Source: CAYYNP01 sp964472545
Lineage (GTDB): Bacteria > Planctomycetota > Planctomycetia > Pirellulales > Thermoguttaceae
Direction of reading: 5' to 3'
Assembly: GCA_964472545.1 (NCBI GenBank)
Contig: CAYYNP010000023.1
Coordinates: 1 to 57,721, forward strand
DNA: 57,721 bases
The notes under the pieces were generated by a model. That model did not search any database and had not been told where the DNA came from. It saw nothing but the letters and a program-made list of their open reading frames with translations. The first letter of the stretch is position 1. Each line of letters begins with the position of its first letter. The position numbers were made by a program, and so were the translations under genes. Positions 37,501 to 45,748 of the stretch are shown one piece after another.

Positions 37501-37703
37501 TGGTCCGTGAGCAGGTAGTGAATCACCCGTCCCTTGCCCGGAGCCGGACACTTCCCACCCAATTGCACGATCAACCCCCGCGGCTGGGCCGTCGCGCTTG
37601 CGGCCGCCGTGGCAACCAGAACCAGAGAGCACACAATGGAAGTAAAGAGACTCCTCTTGTAGACCGGAGGCGTCTCGACGGCGATGTCTACGTGCTCGTG
37701 CAT
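34539..37703 (-). CDS. Large PQQ propeller protein with Rossmann-like N-terminus
   Basis: 1054 aa. The ATG at 37703 (MHEHVDIAVETP) follows GGAG at a suitable distance; a transmembrane signal segment lies at about 18-37. After it comes a degenerate Rossmann-like region (GLIVQLGGK, HAENTVRRLVCE) and KPWPDDIDEWTHWLHGPGGN, almost the same as KPWPEEIDEWTHFLHNP in the protein at 27174. The propeller half carries RCYRNKAT (about 523-530), GACLYGIMPANGLLY and a CAC pair (about 579-581). The second propeller half follows, with GWVHCLRAADGELSW. DUF1080 is absent. It is a paralogue of the 27174 gene, probably periplasmic; function unknown. Confidence 0.82.
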   Translation of the reverse strand: MHEHVDIAVETPPVYKRSLFTSIVCSLVLVATAAASATAQPRGLIVQLGGKCPAPGKGRVIHYLLTDQAAVDAAREALRGRDSVRVDFFSGTRLPHAENTVRRLVCEIPGALPRVEVLRMLKPLGTARLKTEQGFSQLTKPWPDDIDEWTHWLHGPGGNPVAADRRVGLPRQLLWTARPRRCRSHEKSPSLIGMVSARGRVFYISDEGPLSAGGRLPDKWRLVARDAFSGALLWKRPVPDWGWEAWSPKEPMNLRWGNPRFIHRRLVAVGDEVYVTLGYSAAVSVLDAETGQLVRTLKRTENTCEILHHGGLLVLSVATEDKTATTSSPPLSVVVVDPATGAIRWRSDPLASLADLSERGKSNVLKQGRLMIAAEQNRVVAVTSQEVVAYELRSGKETWRVARPGLPGKGAETKRPLPGVGSHHLGMLVVDSGRVYFGQPHKAGKMSDVNSMTLLCLGAETGKELWRGVYGDWTYTTSFNVYAVDDRLFVNASKGPTLAVLDAATGRVIETHDIGAVSSHHHHRCYRNKATEKYLLMGKEGVEYVDLESGEVVVNRWIRGACLYGIMPANGLLYTTPSACACNQMNRLDGFNALAPAAASPGEPAPSATSQTRLVKGPAHGAVGEQLAADAWPQYRRDALRSGLADVAPMPSKPWHVTLGGKLTAPVSDGRAVYLGRGDEVLALRCTDGRVLWTAPGRIDSPPTLYRGLMLFGTRDGWVHCLRAADGELSWRFRAAPRQRLILDDDRLESVWPLHGSLMLFEGRIYATAGRSSFIDGGIRIYALNPETGEVVAATTFFTEQTKQSDYYEGVSNDLLVSDGKSLFLKHMKIDPKTLAVSRLNWWEFSGPDGKLKAYAKDPVVLPVERERTPVLCSASGFLDDELFGRAHVQLDGAEFCNRLCFDAGRTYGVRHSRGPGHFQFHIAGEDGFPVLCFDRLADKETPAKDRAGHNFRGNGSVPADHRIVWKHHIPVRPSAILVAGEQLLIGGGPDAVDPEDPLAAFEWRAGGRLHVLRCADGETISRRELPAPPVHEGLIAVGAGIFVCLKDGSVMRL

Positions 37704-38145
37704 GGCAGTGCTCCAGTGTCCGGTCAAAGGCCGCTTGTTTTCGGCGGCCAAAACCTCAGGGCCCCAATTGGGTTTCGGCCTTGCGTTTGTCGTCAACGTA
37801 GTGGGCCATCTCTAGGCCACTATGGCCATAGCCTACATGGAGAGGATGGGCCCGGCAAGTAATATCGCGAAGCCGCGCTCAACGATGAATTGCTGTGAGA
37901 AGCCGTGCGGAATGTCGTCTCCCAACAACGGAGAGTCGCCGGCAACTCCCGCCCGAGCTTGTTCGTTTCTCCAGATTGGCGTAACTTACGATGTTGGAGG
38001 TTGGCGACGACAGAAGTTGGGACCGCCGTTGGGTACCGGAGAGCCCCGTCACCTCGGCCGTCAAGTGTATCGAACTGTCGCGTGCGAGAATCCGGTCCAT
38101 GCGGCCACAGTGATCGAGTTCAAGGCAACCAGCGAGGACTGTCTT
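37704..38145. other. Gap between divergent genes, no gene seen
   Basis: 442 bp between the PQQ giant (minus) and the flavoprotein-like gene (plus). Both frames can be read but neither looks like protein, and no repeat family from elsewhere in the window is present. Short inverted features such as GGCCGCTTGTTTTCGGCGGCC (37731-37751, stem GGCCGC/GCGGCC-like) and GTGGGCCATCTCTAGGCCAC (37801-37820) may be regulatory. It must hold the promoters of both genes, which I could not place. Confidence 0.5.
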
Positions 38146-38778
38146 ATGAAGGTGATTGGAATCAGTGCCGGCAGCGCGGGCCGGGAGGGGAACGTCGACC
38201 GAATGGTCAAGGCCCTTCTCGATAAGAGCGGCCACCAGGCAGAATTCGTGAAGCTTGCCGACCTGAACTACTCCGGGTGCAAAGGGTGCGTTGCGTTGTG
38301 TGCCAAGCCGCAGGTCTGCCGGCTGCAGGATGACGCGCAACCGTACTACGAGAAGGTCAAGCAGGCCGACGCCGTGGTGATCGGCACGCCGGTCTACTTC
38401 GATACGATAACCGCCATGGCATGGGCCTTCATCGAGCGGTTCTTCGGCTATCGCCACGTCGACATCCCGATTGCAGGCAAGCCGTTCGTGCTCGTGGTTA
38501 GCGGTGCGCTGATGCTCGACTCCGCGGTCGGCCAACTCCACAAGGCGGTGGGCCACTTCTCGGTCGACGTGATCGATACGGTCAGGTTTGCATCGAAGGT
38601 CCCCCCATGTTTCAAGTGCGGCCGCCACCAGGAGTGCGAGATCGGCGGGGCGTACATGATGTTCGGTGACGCGGCAAAGGAAATGAAGATCACGCAGGAG
38701 ATGTTCGCTCGCTGGGAGGACGACAGCCAGACGACGGCCGCGGTCGAGGCTGCCGCAGAGAAGCTGAGGAGTCTCTGA
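38146..38778 (+). CDS. Iron-sulfur flavoprotein-like NAD(P)H-dependent oxidoreductase
   Basis: 210 aa, ATG at 38146 (MKVIGISAGSAGREGN). Residues 1-120 are the flavodoxin-like FMN reductase fold with the phosphate loop GSAGREGNVD and GTPVYFDTITA. A compact cysteine cluster C45-x2-C48-x3-C52-x5-C58 (CKGCVALCAKPQVC) is like the 4Fe-4S binding site of iron-sulfur flavoproteins, which normally follow CxxCxxCxnC; the second spacing is one residue longer. A second cysteine set lies at 155-164 (CFKCGRHQEC). The long in-frame extension before 38146 is not used. A role in electron transfer to an unknown acceptor is likely. The convergent neighbour is a DUF1080 gene. Confidence 0.8.
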   Translation: MKVIGISAGSAGREGNVDRMVKALLDKSGHQAEFVKLADLNYSGCKGCVALCAKPQVCRLQDDAQPYYEKVKQADAVVIGTPVYFDTITAMAWAFIERFFGYRHVDIPIAGKPFVLVVSGALMLDSAVGQLHKAVGHFSVDVIDTVRFASKVPPCFKCGRHQECEIGGAYMMFGDAAKEMKITQEMFARWEDDSQTTAAVEAAAEKLRSL

Positions 38779-38873
38779 CCCGGCGCGGGATACGCCACGC
38801 GGTTCGGGCAAGGAGGCCGCGGCGCCGAACCACGTTTGCGACGCCTTCGCCGTCCGAATCGGGACCGCTTCCG

Positions 38874-39566
38874 CTACTTCTCCCGAATCCGAATGTTCCT
38901 CCAATGGGTCTCGGCGCCTTCGCTCTGGAAGCCGATGGGGCCTTCGGTGAGTTCGCAATCGCCGACCGTCGAGACAGCGGTACCGTTGAGCCGGATCACC
39001 ATGTCGCCGCCGTCGACGTCGATCTGCATCGTGTTGAACTGGCCGACCGGCTTGAGCACCTTGGCCAGGGCTTCGCGGTCGAGCGTTCGCGTGCATTTGA
39101 CGTCGCGGGGAATCGGCAGGATCAGGCCCATTTGCCGGTGCGCTCCCTGGACCTCGATGCTACGCGGCCATACTCCCAGGGCGTTCTTCTCCTGGATGTG
39201 GATCAGGCAGCCGCTGTTGCCGCGGAATTGCGCGTCGTCGGTGAGATCCTCGGGCCGTTTGAAGGCGAGTTCGAACTCGATCGTGTAGTTGCCGTACGAC
39301 TTCTCCGTGTAGATGTAGCCCGACGGCTTGCCGCTGCAGATCAGCACGCCCTGCTGAATCGTGTACGTCCCTTTGTTGTCCGCCCCTTCGTTGTTGTCTG
39401 CCCCTTTGTTGCCCAAGTGGAACTTCCAGCCGTCGAAGTCCTTGCCGTTGAACAGGGCGGTCCAACCGTCTTCCGATTCCTCTTCGGCCGGCAGAGGATT
39501 CGGCGCGGCGAGCATCACCGTCAGGATCAGCATCAATCCCAGCGTAATCCGATTGATTTCTCTCAT
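38874..39566 (-). CDS. Secreted DUF1080 protein (3-keto-disaccharide hydrolase family)
   Basis: 230 aa from the ATG at 39566 (MREINRITL), preceded by GGAG. Residues 1-27 form a signal peptide (LGLMLILTVMLAAPNPLPA). The rest is one DUF1080/LamG-like jelly roll beginning GWTALFNGKDFDGW and ending RNIRIREK; the conserved core has GNSGCLIHIQ and EGPIGFQSEGAETHW. Some family members hydrolyse 3-keto-glycosides; others are binding modules. An 18-bp tandem duplication (39373-39408) encodes GADNNE and GADNKG. No promoter was found. Confidence 0.88.
   Translation of the reverse strand: MREINRITLGLMLILTVMLAAPNPLPAEEESEDGWTALFNGKDFDGWKFHLGNKGADNNEGADNKGTYTIQQGVLICSGKPSGYIYTEKSYGNYTIEFELAFKRPEDLTDDAQFRGNSGCLIHIQEKNALGVWPRSIEVQGAHRQMGLILPIPRDVKCTRTLDREALAKVLKPVGQFNTMQIDVDGGDMVIRLNGTAVSTVGDCELTEGPIGFQSEGAETHWRNIRIREK
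39373..39408 (-). repeat. 18-bp in-frame tandem duplication inside the DUF1080 gene
   Basis: Units 39373-39390 and 39391-39408 (plus strand TTGTTGTCCGCCCCTTCG and TTGTTGTCTGCCCCTTTG) differ at two positions. They encode GADNNE-GADNKG in a surface loop, and copy number could vary between strains. Confidence 0.75.
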
Positions 39567-39725
39567 GTCGTTTCTCCTGTGAAAGATGGGAAATCGCCGG
39601 CGATCGAGCGCCGGCTGGCGGCAGTCCACGACCTCGGTAGGATATCATATGCAGCCGCGACGTTCACGCGAAAACACGGCCGGGACTGGAAAAGTACGCC
39701 GGCACGACCGGTAGGGAGACGCTCG

Positions 39726-42700
39726 CTACAGGTCGTGCACGAACAACAGGCCGTCGGCGGCGTTCCGCTCGGCCAAATCGACCAGATGGCGGTGGTGCGA
39801 GAAGAAGATGATCTGCGTTTGTTGCGACAATTCGGCCAACACGCCTAACGCCGCGGCGGCCCGATCGTCGTCGAAGCTGATCAGCACGTCGTCGAGGATC
39901 AGCGGAATTGGCTCGTTCTGCTTCAGCCAGACTTCCAGGCTCGCCAGTCGCAAGGCCAGGTAGAGTTGGTCGCCGGTGCCCTCGCTCATGGCGGCCGGTG
40001 CGACGACGGTCCCGTCGGGCCGAACGCCCGCCAACACGTTCTCGCCTCGATCGTCGGTATCGACGCGCAGGTCGGCGAACGACCCCAGAGTGAGCAACCG
40101 AAGCAACGCCGCCGCCCGATCGACCACCGGCCCTTGGCTCTTGGCCCGATAGCGTTCGACGGCCTCGCCCAGCAGCGCCGTGGCCAGCCGCAATCGGGCG
40201 TACTGCTGCGAGTCGGACTCGATGCGGGCGACGAGTTCCTCGGCCTCTTCCGCGGCGTCGGCGGCCGCGGCGGTGGTGTCCATCTTCTCCAATTCGGTCT
40301 TCTCGCGGCCAACCCGCTCGCGCAACTCACCCTTTTCTGCCTCGAGGTGCTCGATCTGCTCGCCCAGCGCTTCGAGCTGCCCGGGCAGTTCGTCGGTGTT
40401 GGCCGTTTCCACGTCGGCGATGAACGCGTCGACGGCGATGCCGCCGCTGAGCAGCCGGAGCCGCTCGTCGCAATCGGCCAGCGACTTGTCGAGTTCAGTG
40501 GCCTTGGCGGATATTCGCTCTACTTCGGGCAGATCGTCCGGATCGGCGCAGCCGGCGTCTGCGCAAAGGACCTCCAGGCGGCTGGTCATCTCGTCGATCG
40601 TCTGCCGGGCCTGTTGCTGGGTTTCTCGATGCCGCTTCAAATCGGCCGCCCCGTCCTCTTGACGGTCGCGGTCGCGCGTGGCCCTGTCGAGCCGGGCGAT
40701 GAGCTCGTCGGCGGCCTCTTCCGGTGGCAGCGATGCCAACTCGGGATCGACGCGGCCGACCACACGCCGCACGTCCTCCTCGAAGCGCCCGTTGTCGCGG
40801 CCGATGGCCTCGATCCGCTGAGTGACATTCTCGGCTTGCTGCAATTGGCCCAGCAGCTTGTCGGTTCCGGTCACGATCTTCTGAGCGGTCTCCGGTGCGG
40901 CGTCGCCGGTCAGCCCCAACGGCTCGACGGCGGCGACCCACTGCCCGTGCCACGCGGCCAGTTCCGCTTCGGCCTTCTCGGCGGCAGCCTCGGCGTCGGC
41001 CAGCCGTTGCGTCGTGCTCGACAGGTCGCTCTCCAACTGGCGGCGAGTAGCGGCGTCTGTGTCGATCTGCTCGACGGTCGCCTCACAGCGCGCGACCAAC
41101 GCTGCCAAGGACTCCTCGGCGTTGTCGACGGTCTCGCCCACGTCGGACAAGTTCCGGCGAAGTTCGTCGCGACAGGCCGCCATCGCGTCTTCGAGTTCCT
41201 GCACGCCGGTACGGCCGGTGCGAATCGCCTGGGCCCGTTCGATGAGCTTCTGTTGCCGCGTCAGCCACCCGCGCATCTCGCGCGGCGGCAGCGGCAGAAA
41301 ACCCGCCGGGCGCCATGCGTCTTCCCACTTCTTCTCGATCTCCCGATGCGCGTGGCGGGCGAGCGTCGACTGCTCGGCCAATTGGGCGGCCTGCCGCTGG
41401 TGGGAGTCGCGATCGGCTTCCAGACCGCGCAATGTGGCCACGCGATTGGCCTCCCGAAACAAGCGGTCCGCCAAATCGTCCACCCGGCGTATGGCCTGCT
41501 CGAAGGCCTCGGCCAGCCCGAGGCTCGGATCGAAGAAGCGGCGGAATTCGTCCTCGTTGGCAGGGTCGGCCGTGCGTTTCTGCCAAGCGTCTTGCACCAG
41601 CCGCCAACCGAGGTCGCGAATCCGCCGGGCCTCGGCCAACTCTTCCTCGGTGGGCACCTCGCCGTCGCGCTGCAATCGTTCGATCGCCTGTTCGGTCTCC
41701 CGTGCTTCGGCCTGCGCCTTCTCGAGTTGTTCATCCAGGTGGTCGGCCCGGCGGCGGGCATCGGCCAGAGTTTGCTCGAAACGGTCGACCGTCTCGGCGG
41801 CCGGCACGCAGAGCGTTTCGAGATCCTCCAGCGATCCGGACCACAAGGCGAGCTTCTGCAAGTCGACGGCGGTCTGTTGCTCGGCTGCTTGCAGTTCGGC
41901 CACGGCGGCGGCCAGTTGTCCGTCGAGGTCGCCGCGGCTCTGCGTACGGCGTACGGCGTCTTTGAGCGGCCGTCCGTCGCGCGGCACCTCCAACGCGGCG
42001 ACTTGTTCACGGCATTGTTCCCGTTGACGTTGCAGGTCGTCGATCTCCGCCCGCGCGAGTTGGAACTGCTTCGTCAGCGCCTCTTGGCGGTTGCCCAGGC
42101 GGAGGATCTCGTCCCTTTGCGACTGGGGCAGACGAAGGCTGTCGGCGGCGCCGAGGGTCAAGTCGGGACGCAGTTCGCGAAGGATCGCGGCGGCGTTCTT
42201 CTGCAACTGGCCGCGTTCGGCCTCCAGCCCCGGCAGATCCCCTTGGGCCTTGCGGTAGACGCTCAGCGCGTTGCGGATCGCCTCGACGGCGTCGGCCTGG
42301 GCGATCAACCGCTCGGGCACGTCGAGCGACTCGATCCGGCCGGCGAGTTGCTCGGCGGCCTCGCGGGCGGTCTGCTCGGTCTTCGTCGCCATACTCAGTT
42401 GCGTGCTCACGTCGCGTCGCGTTTCGGAGAAATCGTCGGCCAGGACCCGCACGTCGCCCAATTCGGCCAATTCTCGCCGCAGGTCCTCGCGTTTGGCCAT
42501 CACGGGCAGGGCTTGTTGAATTCGCTCGAAGAGGCTCTGCTGCCGCGACGCCGCCTTGAGCTTCTCTTCGACCTCCTTCAGCCGCCGTTCCGCCTCGCCA
42601 AGTTCGCGCTTGTGCTTCTCCCATTCGGTCGGCCGTAGTTGGGCATCACGCACTTGCTTGCGGGCATCGCGCAGCGCCGACAAACCGCGGTTGATCGCCG

Positions 42701-43241
42701 GCTTCGAACCGCGGGGGACGAATAGCGCGTCGGCCTCCTTGTCGAGCCGCTCGCGAATCGTGCGGACATCGGCAATACCCGCCCCGGCGGCGAAGAGCGT
42801 CTGGCCGATTTCGCCGCCGCCGCGAACGATCTCTTTCCCGCCGGCCACCAGCGAGTCGTGACCGATGCCGAACATCGTACCGAACTGGTCGTGCCCGACG
42901 CCGCCGAGCAGCGCCTTCAACTCGGCCTCGTCGAGCGGCGTCTCGCCGTCGGCCCGCAGCAACGTGTTCTTGGCTCCCTTGCGGCGGAGGATCTCCAAAC
43001 GCCCGCCATCGCTGCGCAGCAACTCGGCCCCGATGCGAAGCTTCGGAAACGGGTGGACGAAGTTGTCGGTCGAGTTGACCGGAATCCCGTAGAACAACTG
43101 CCGCAACGCCCGCAGCGCGGAACTCTTGCCCGCCTCGTTGGGGCCGTAGATCACGTGCAAACCGGGATCGCCGGCAGAGAGGTCGAGCGAGACGTCGGTG
43201 AAGGGGCCGAAAGCTTGCAGGTCGAGACGGAGGATCTTCAT
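39726..43241 (-). CDS. YhaN/SbcC-like AAA ATPase (DNA repair)
   Basis: 1171 aa. The ATG at 43241 overlaps the stop of the upstream nuclease gene by four bases; the longer frame to 44423 is a shadow. It has an N-terminal Walker A GPNEAGKS (33-40), a very long central coiled coil (about 190-1010, Glu/Gln/Arg-rich, ELGEAERRLKEVEEKLK) and a C-terminal head with signature SEGTGDQLYLALRLASLE (about 1086) and Walker B LILDDVLISFDDD (about 1115). The domain order is that of SMC-like exonuclease subunits of the YhaN type. No CxxC zinc hook is present; the nearest is CADAGC. With the nuclease next door it should process DNA ends or single-strand gaps. Confidence 0.88.
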   Translation of the reverse strand: MKILRLDLQAFGPFTDVSLDLSAGDPGLHVIYGPNEAGKSSALRALRQLFYGIPVNSTDNFVHPFPKLRIGAELLRSDGGRLEILRRKGAKNTLLRADGETPLDEAELKALLGGVGHDQFGTMFGIGHDSLVAGGKEIVRGGGEIGQTLFAAGAGIADVRTIRERLDKEADALFVPRGSKPAINRGLSALRDARKQVRDAQLRPTEWEKHKRELGEAERRLKEVEEKLKAASRQQSLFERIQQALPVMAKREDLRRELAELGDVRVLADDFSETRRDVSTQLSMATKTEQTAREAAEQLAGRIESLDVPERLIAQADAVEAIRNALSVYRKAQGDLPGLEAERGQLQKNAAAILRELRPDLTLGAADSLRLPQSQRDEILRLGNRQEALTKQFQLARAEIDDLQRQREQCREQVAALEVPRDGRPLKDAVRRTQSRGDLDGQLAAAVAELQAAEQQTAVDLQKLALWSGSLEDLETLCVPAAETVDRFEQTLADARRRADHLDEQLEKAQAEARETEQAIERLQRDGEVPTEEELAEARRIRDLGWRLVQDAWQKRTADPANEDEFRRFFDPSLGLAEAFEQAIRRVDDLADRLFREANRVATLRGLEADRDSHQRQAAQLAEQSTLARHAHREIEKKWEDAWRPAGFLPLPPREMRGWLTRQQKLIERAQAIRTGRTGVQELEDAMAACRDELRRNLSDVGETVDNAEESLAALVARCEATVEQIDTDAATRRQLESDLSSTTQRLADAEAAAEKAEAELAAWHGQWVAAVEPLGLTGDAAPETAQKIVTGTDKLLGQLQQAENVTQRIEAIGRDNGRFEEDVRRVVGRVDPELASLPPEEAADELIARLDRATRDRDRQEDGAADLKRHRETQQQARQTIDEMTSRLEVLCADAGCADPDDLPEVERISAKATELDKSLADCDERLRLLSGGIAVDAFIADVETANTDELPGQLEALGEQIEHLEAEKGELRERVGREKTELEKMDTTAAAADAAEEAEELVARIESDSQQYARLRLATALLGEAVERYRAKSQGPVVDRAAALLRLLTLGSFADLRVDTDDRGENVLAGVRPDGTVVAPAAMSEGTGDQLYLALRLASLEVWLKQNEPIPLILDDVLISFDDDRAAAALGVLAELSQQTQIIFFSHHRHLVDLAERNAADGLLFVHDL

Positions 43242-44521
43242 GCGTCGTCCTCCTCGTCCGTCGACGTCCTGCCGAGCAGCCGCCCGGCGAGCATCTGTTC
43301 GACCTGGTCGAGCGTGTCGCGCACGGTGGCCGAGTCGTCGAAGCCGATCGCGTCGGGGCCCTCGACCAGTTCGGCCGGCAACTTCGCCTTGAGCGCGTCG
43401 AGCCGCTCGCCGAGCAATTCGCCGAGCCGCTGCGGATCGACTCTGAGTTCGCCAACCAGTCGCACCAGTTCTCCCAAGGGTCCTTCCACGGCAGCCGCTT
43501 GCTGCAGGTCGACCGGCATCGAGGTCCGCGTCTTGACCTTCTCGATCCAAACGCTCCCGTCGCCTGTGTCGAGCGCAGCGGAACGGATCTCGTCGGTCCA
43601 CGTGCGGGGTTCGGCGGCGATTTGGCGATGGGCGGCGCACGGTCCGACGATTTCCACACGAACGGCCAGCGGCAGCCCGTCGGCGGCGGTGATTACCTCG
43701 CCCAGCGCCCGGCGAAATCGGTCGAGCACGTCTTGCCGTGTCTCGGCGCCGGTTGCATCGACCCGGCAGACTTCCCAGCGAAACACGTCGAACTGCCGCG
43801 GCTGGACGTCGATCTCGTGCCGATCGTCGACCGAGACCAACATGCAGCCCTTGGGCCCGGTCTCGCGGATGTGACGCCCCTGGAGGTTTCCCGGGAAGAC
43901 GATCGGCGGGTCGTTGCAAAGGACCTCGCGTTGGTGGACGTGTCCCAACGCCCAGTAGTCGTATTGCTTCGACCGCAGGCCGTCGATCGTGCAAGGGGCG
44001 TACCGCTCGTGGCCTTCGCGTCCGGTGGCAGCCGTGTGAAGCAGCCCGATGTTGAACATCCCCGGCACGGCGGCCGGGTAGGCGGCCGCCAGGTCGTCGG
44101 TGACCGCCGCCTTGGCGAAGCTCTGGCCGTGGATGGCCACGCCAAGGTCCGCCAGCCGCATCGTCTCCGGCCGGCGATGGGTGAAGCGATGCACGTTCTC
44201 CGGCATGGCCAGCGTGCGGGAGACCTTGTTGGCCGCGTCGTGGTTGCCGGCGACCAGATAGACCGGGATGTTTGCCGCGCGGAGTTCCGTCATCTGCGAG
44301 ACGAAGTACAGCCCGGTCCGCTGGTCGGGCCGGTCGCCGTCGTAGAGATCGCCGGCAATCAGCACAAACGCGACCGACTCCTCCACGGCCAGGCGGACCA
44401 GGTTCTCCAGTGCCCGGCGGCACGCCCGACGGATCTCGTCGGCCGGGGCGCCTTCATAGCGTTCGAGACCCTTCAGCGGGCTGTCGAGATGGACGTCGGC
44501 GGCGTGGAGAAACTTCAGCAT
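43238..44521 (-). CDS. YhaO/SbcD-like DNA exonuclease (metallophosphoesterase)
   Basis: 427 aa. The metallophosphoesterase motifs are all in place: DVHLDSPL (near 9), GDLYDG (near 57), GNHD (near 90) and, after an insert, GHVH with the following His-containing loop. The C-terminal part (about 250-420) is the helical, subunit-binding region. Mre11/SbcD-type enzymes cut DNA with manganese and act as a dimer with two ATPase subunits. The ATPase gene overlaps its stop by 4 bp (ATGA), which indicates translational coupling. The two form a self-contained repair module. The start ATG at 44521 has no strong ribosome site. Confidence 0.9.
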   Translation of the reverse strand: MLKFLHAADVHLDSPLKGLERYEGAPADEIRRACRRALENLVRLAVEESVAFVLIAGDLYDGDRPDQRTGLYFVSQMTELRAANIPVYLVAGNHDAANKVSRTLAMPENVHRFTHRRPETMRLADLGVAIHGQSFAKAAVTDDLAAAYPAAVPGMFNIGLLHTAATGREGHERYAPCTIDGLRSKQYDYWALGHVHQREVLCNDPPIVFPGNLQGRHIRETGPKGCMLVSVDDRHEIDVQPRQFDVFRWEVCRVDATGAETRQDVLDRFRRALGEVITAADGLPLAVRVEIVGPCAAHRQIAAEPRTWTDEIRSAALDTGDGSVWIEKVKTRTSMPVDLQQAAAVEGPLGELVRLVGELRVDPQRLGELLGERLDALKAKLPAELVEGPDAIGFDDSATVRDTLDQVEQMLAGRLLGRTSTDEEDDA

Positions 44522-44553
44522 GCCCTATCCTTCCGGCTTGCCCGATCGTCGGC

Positions 44554-45624
44554 TTACCCGAGCGGGTACTTCCCGTATTGCTCCGTCGCCCTAAGCATTG
44601 CCAGATAGTTCTCATACGGCACGTACTCGGTCACCGAATTGGACGAGCCGCAGCAGTATCCGCCGCCGGGCCCGACCGTACGAATGCGAAGCTTCACCTC
44701 CTCTTCGACTTCCTCGGGCGTGCCGCGGGTGAGCGTCGAATCGAGGTTGATGTTCCCGCACAGACAGAGCCGATCGCCGTAGCGCCGCTTCAGTTCGACG
44801 ATGTCCATACTGGACGGCTCGCAGGGATGGATCGCGTTGTAGCCACACTCGACCAGGTCGTCGATCACCGGCAGATAGCGGCCGTCGCTGTGGAAGAGAT
44901 ACGGAAGATCCTTTGAGCGAACTGCGTCGCCGATCCGCTTGTGCCACGGGAAGACGTGCTCGCGAAGGAACTCCGGCCGGACCATCAACGACGTGGTGTA
45001 GGCCATGTCGTCGGGCATGCAAATCGCACCGACGCAGTCAAACTGTAGCAGGTTCTCGACCACGCGTTGGTGCAACTCGCCCAAGCGGCGGACGACCTTC
45101 GTGGCCAGCGGGGCCCCGTCGGCCAGGTCGTAGCAGAACCGCTCGAAGCCCATCAGCATCCAAGCCGCCGCGAAGATGTAGCCGACCAAGGGGACGACCT
45201 TGGCTTCGCTGGGCAAGATCTCGCCCAACCGCGTTAGGTTGGCGTACGCGTACGCATCAGGATCGGGCCAAGGGAAGTCGTCGAACGAAGCGTCGTCGCG
45301 AATCGGCCCCTCGCCCTCCTCGGCCCAGAGCCGCACGCTGGTCTGCGAACGATCGGCCGCGTAGTGCCCCTCCGCCACGCGCATCGGCGCATCGCCCTTG
45401 GCGGCCGCAGCCAACTCGCTCATCGTCAGCTTCATGCCGAAGAGCACCGGCACGCAGTCGTATCCGGCCGACAAGAAGAACTCGGCCTCGTCCTCGATCG
45501 TCGCCGCCGGCCGGCCGAGGAACTGGGCCTTGATGCTTGCGTCAACCGAATATTCCAGCGCCGGCACGCGCAGTGGTTCATCTTGGCGGAGGAAGGCACG
45601 GCGGAGGTTGGGGAAGTCGGGCAT
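44554..45624 (-). CDS. URO-D superfamily protein (uroporphyrinogen decarboxylase-like), copy 1
   Basis: 356 aa. It starts MPDFPNLRRAFLRQDEPLRVP and has the TIM-barrel URO-D fold without the hemE N-terminal RxPxWxMRQAGR motif, so a tetrapyrrole decarboxylase role is unlikely. Other members of this superfamily are corrinoid/coenzyme M methyltransferases (MtaA-type) and uncharacterised planctomycete enzymes. Putative metal ligands include a His and Cys in AIHPCEPSS and the pair in GGYCCGSSNS. It is followed at about 125 bp upstream by a close paralogue with the same ending (SSNSxxEYVPYxNY), so the pair arose by tandem duplication. The product's substrate is unknown. Confidence 0.75.
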   Translation of the reverse strand: MPDFPNLRRAFLRQDEPLRVPALEYSVDASIKAQFLGRPAATIEDEAEFFLSAGYDCVPVLFGMKLTMSELAAAAKGDAPMRVAEGHYAADRSQTSVRLWAEEGEGPIRDDASFDDFPWPDPDAYAYANLTRLGEILPSEAKVVPLVGYIFAAAWMLMGFERFCYDLADGAPLATKVVRRLGELHQRVVENLLQFDCVGAICMPDDMAYTTSLMVRPEFLREHVFPWHKRIGDAVRSKDLPYLFHSDGRYLPVIDDLVECGYNAIHPCEPSSMDIVELKRRYGDRLCLCGNINLDSTLTRGTPEEVEEEVKLRIRTVGPGGGYCCGSSNSVTEYVPYENYLAMLRATEQYGKYPLG

Positions 45625-45637
45625 GGGGGGAGTATGT

Positions 45638-45669
45638 GGTAGGCAGTAGGCGGTATGCAGTAGGCAGTG
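45638..45669. repeat. Short TAGGCAG tandem repeat
   Basis: Four related 7-bp units (GTAGGCA, with GTAGGCG and GTATGCA variants) stand between the two URO-D genes. It may be simple slippage; similar units occur in many planctomycete gaps. Confidence 0.6.
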
Positions 45670-45748
45670 GGTGATTCACTACGTTGTCATAAAGCCGCGA
45701 CCGGTGGTCGCGCCCCAAAACGCCCAATCACAAATCAGCGTTCACGAA

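Noticed and set aside
37822..38145. Upstream extension of the flavoprotein-like gene
   Set aside because: The flavodoxin fold begins at residue 1 of the ATG at 38146, so the 108 codons before it have no role and look non-coding.
39966..42638. Plus-strand frame of 890 residues opposite the SbcC-like gene
   Set aside because: Shadow of the coiled-coil coding pattern; no start site and no known fold.
43242..44423. Upstream extension of the SbcC-like gene
   Set aside because: This part overlaps the nuclease gene out of frame; the ATG at 43241 with the 4-bp overlap is a better start.
45638..45669. Short TAGGCAG repeats as a CRISPR array
   Set aside because: Units are 7 bp with no spacers.
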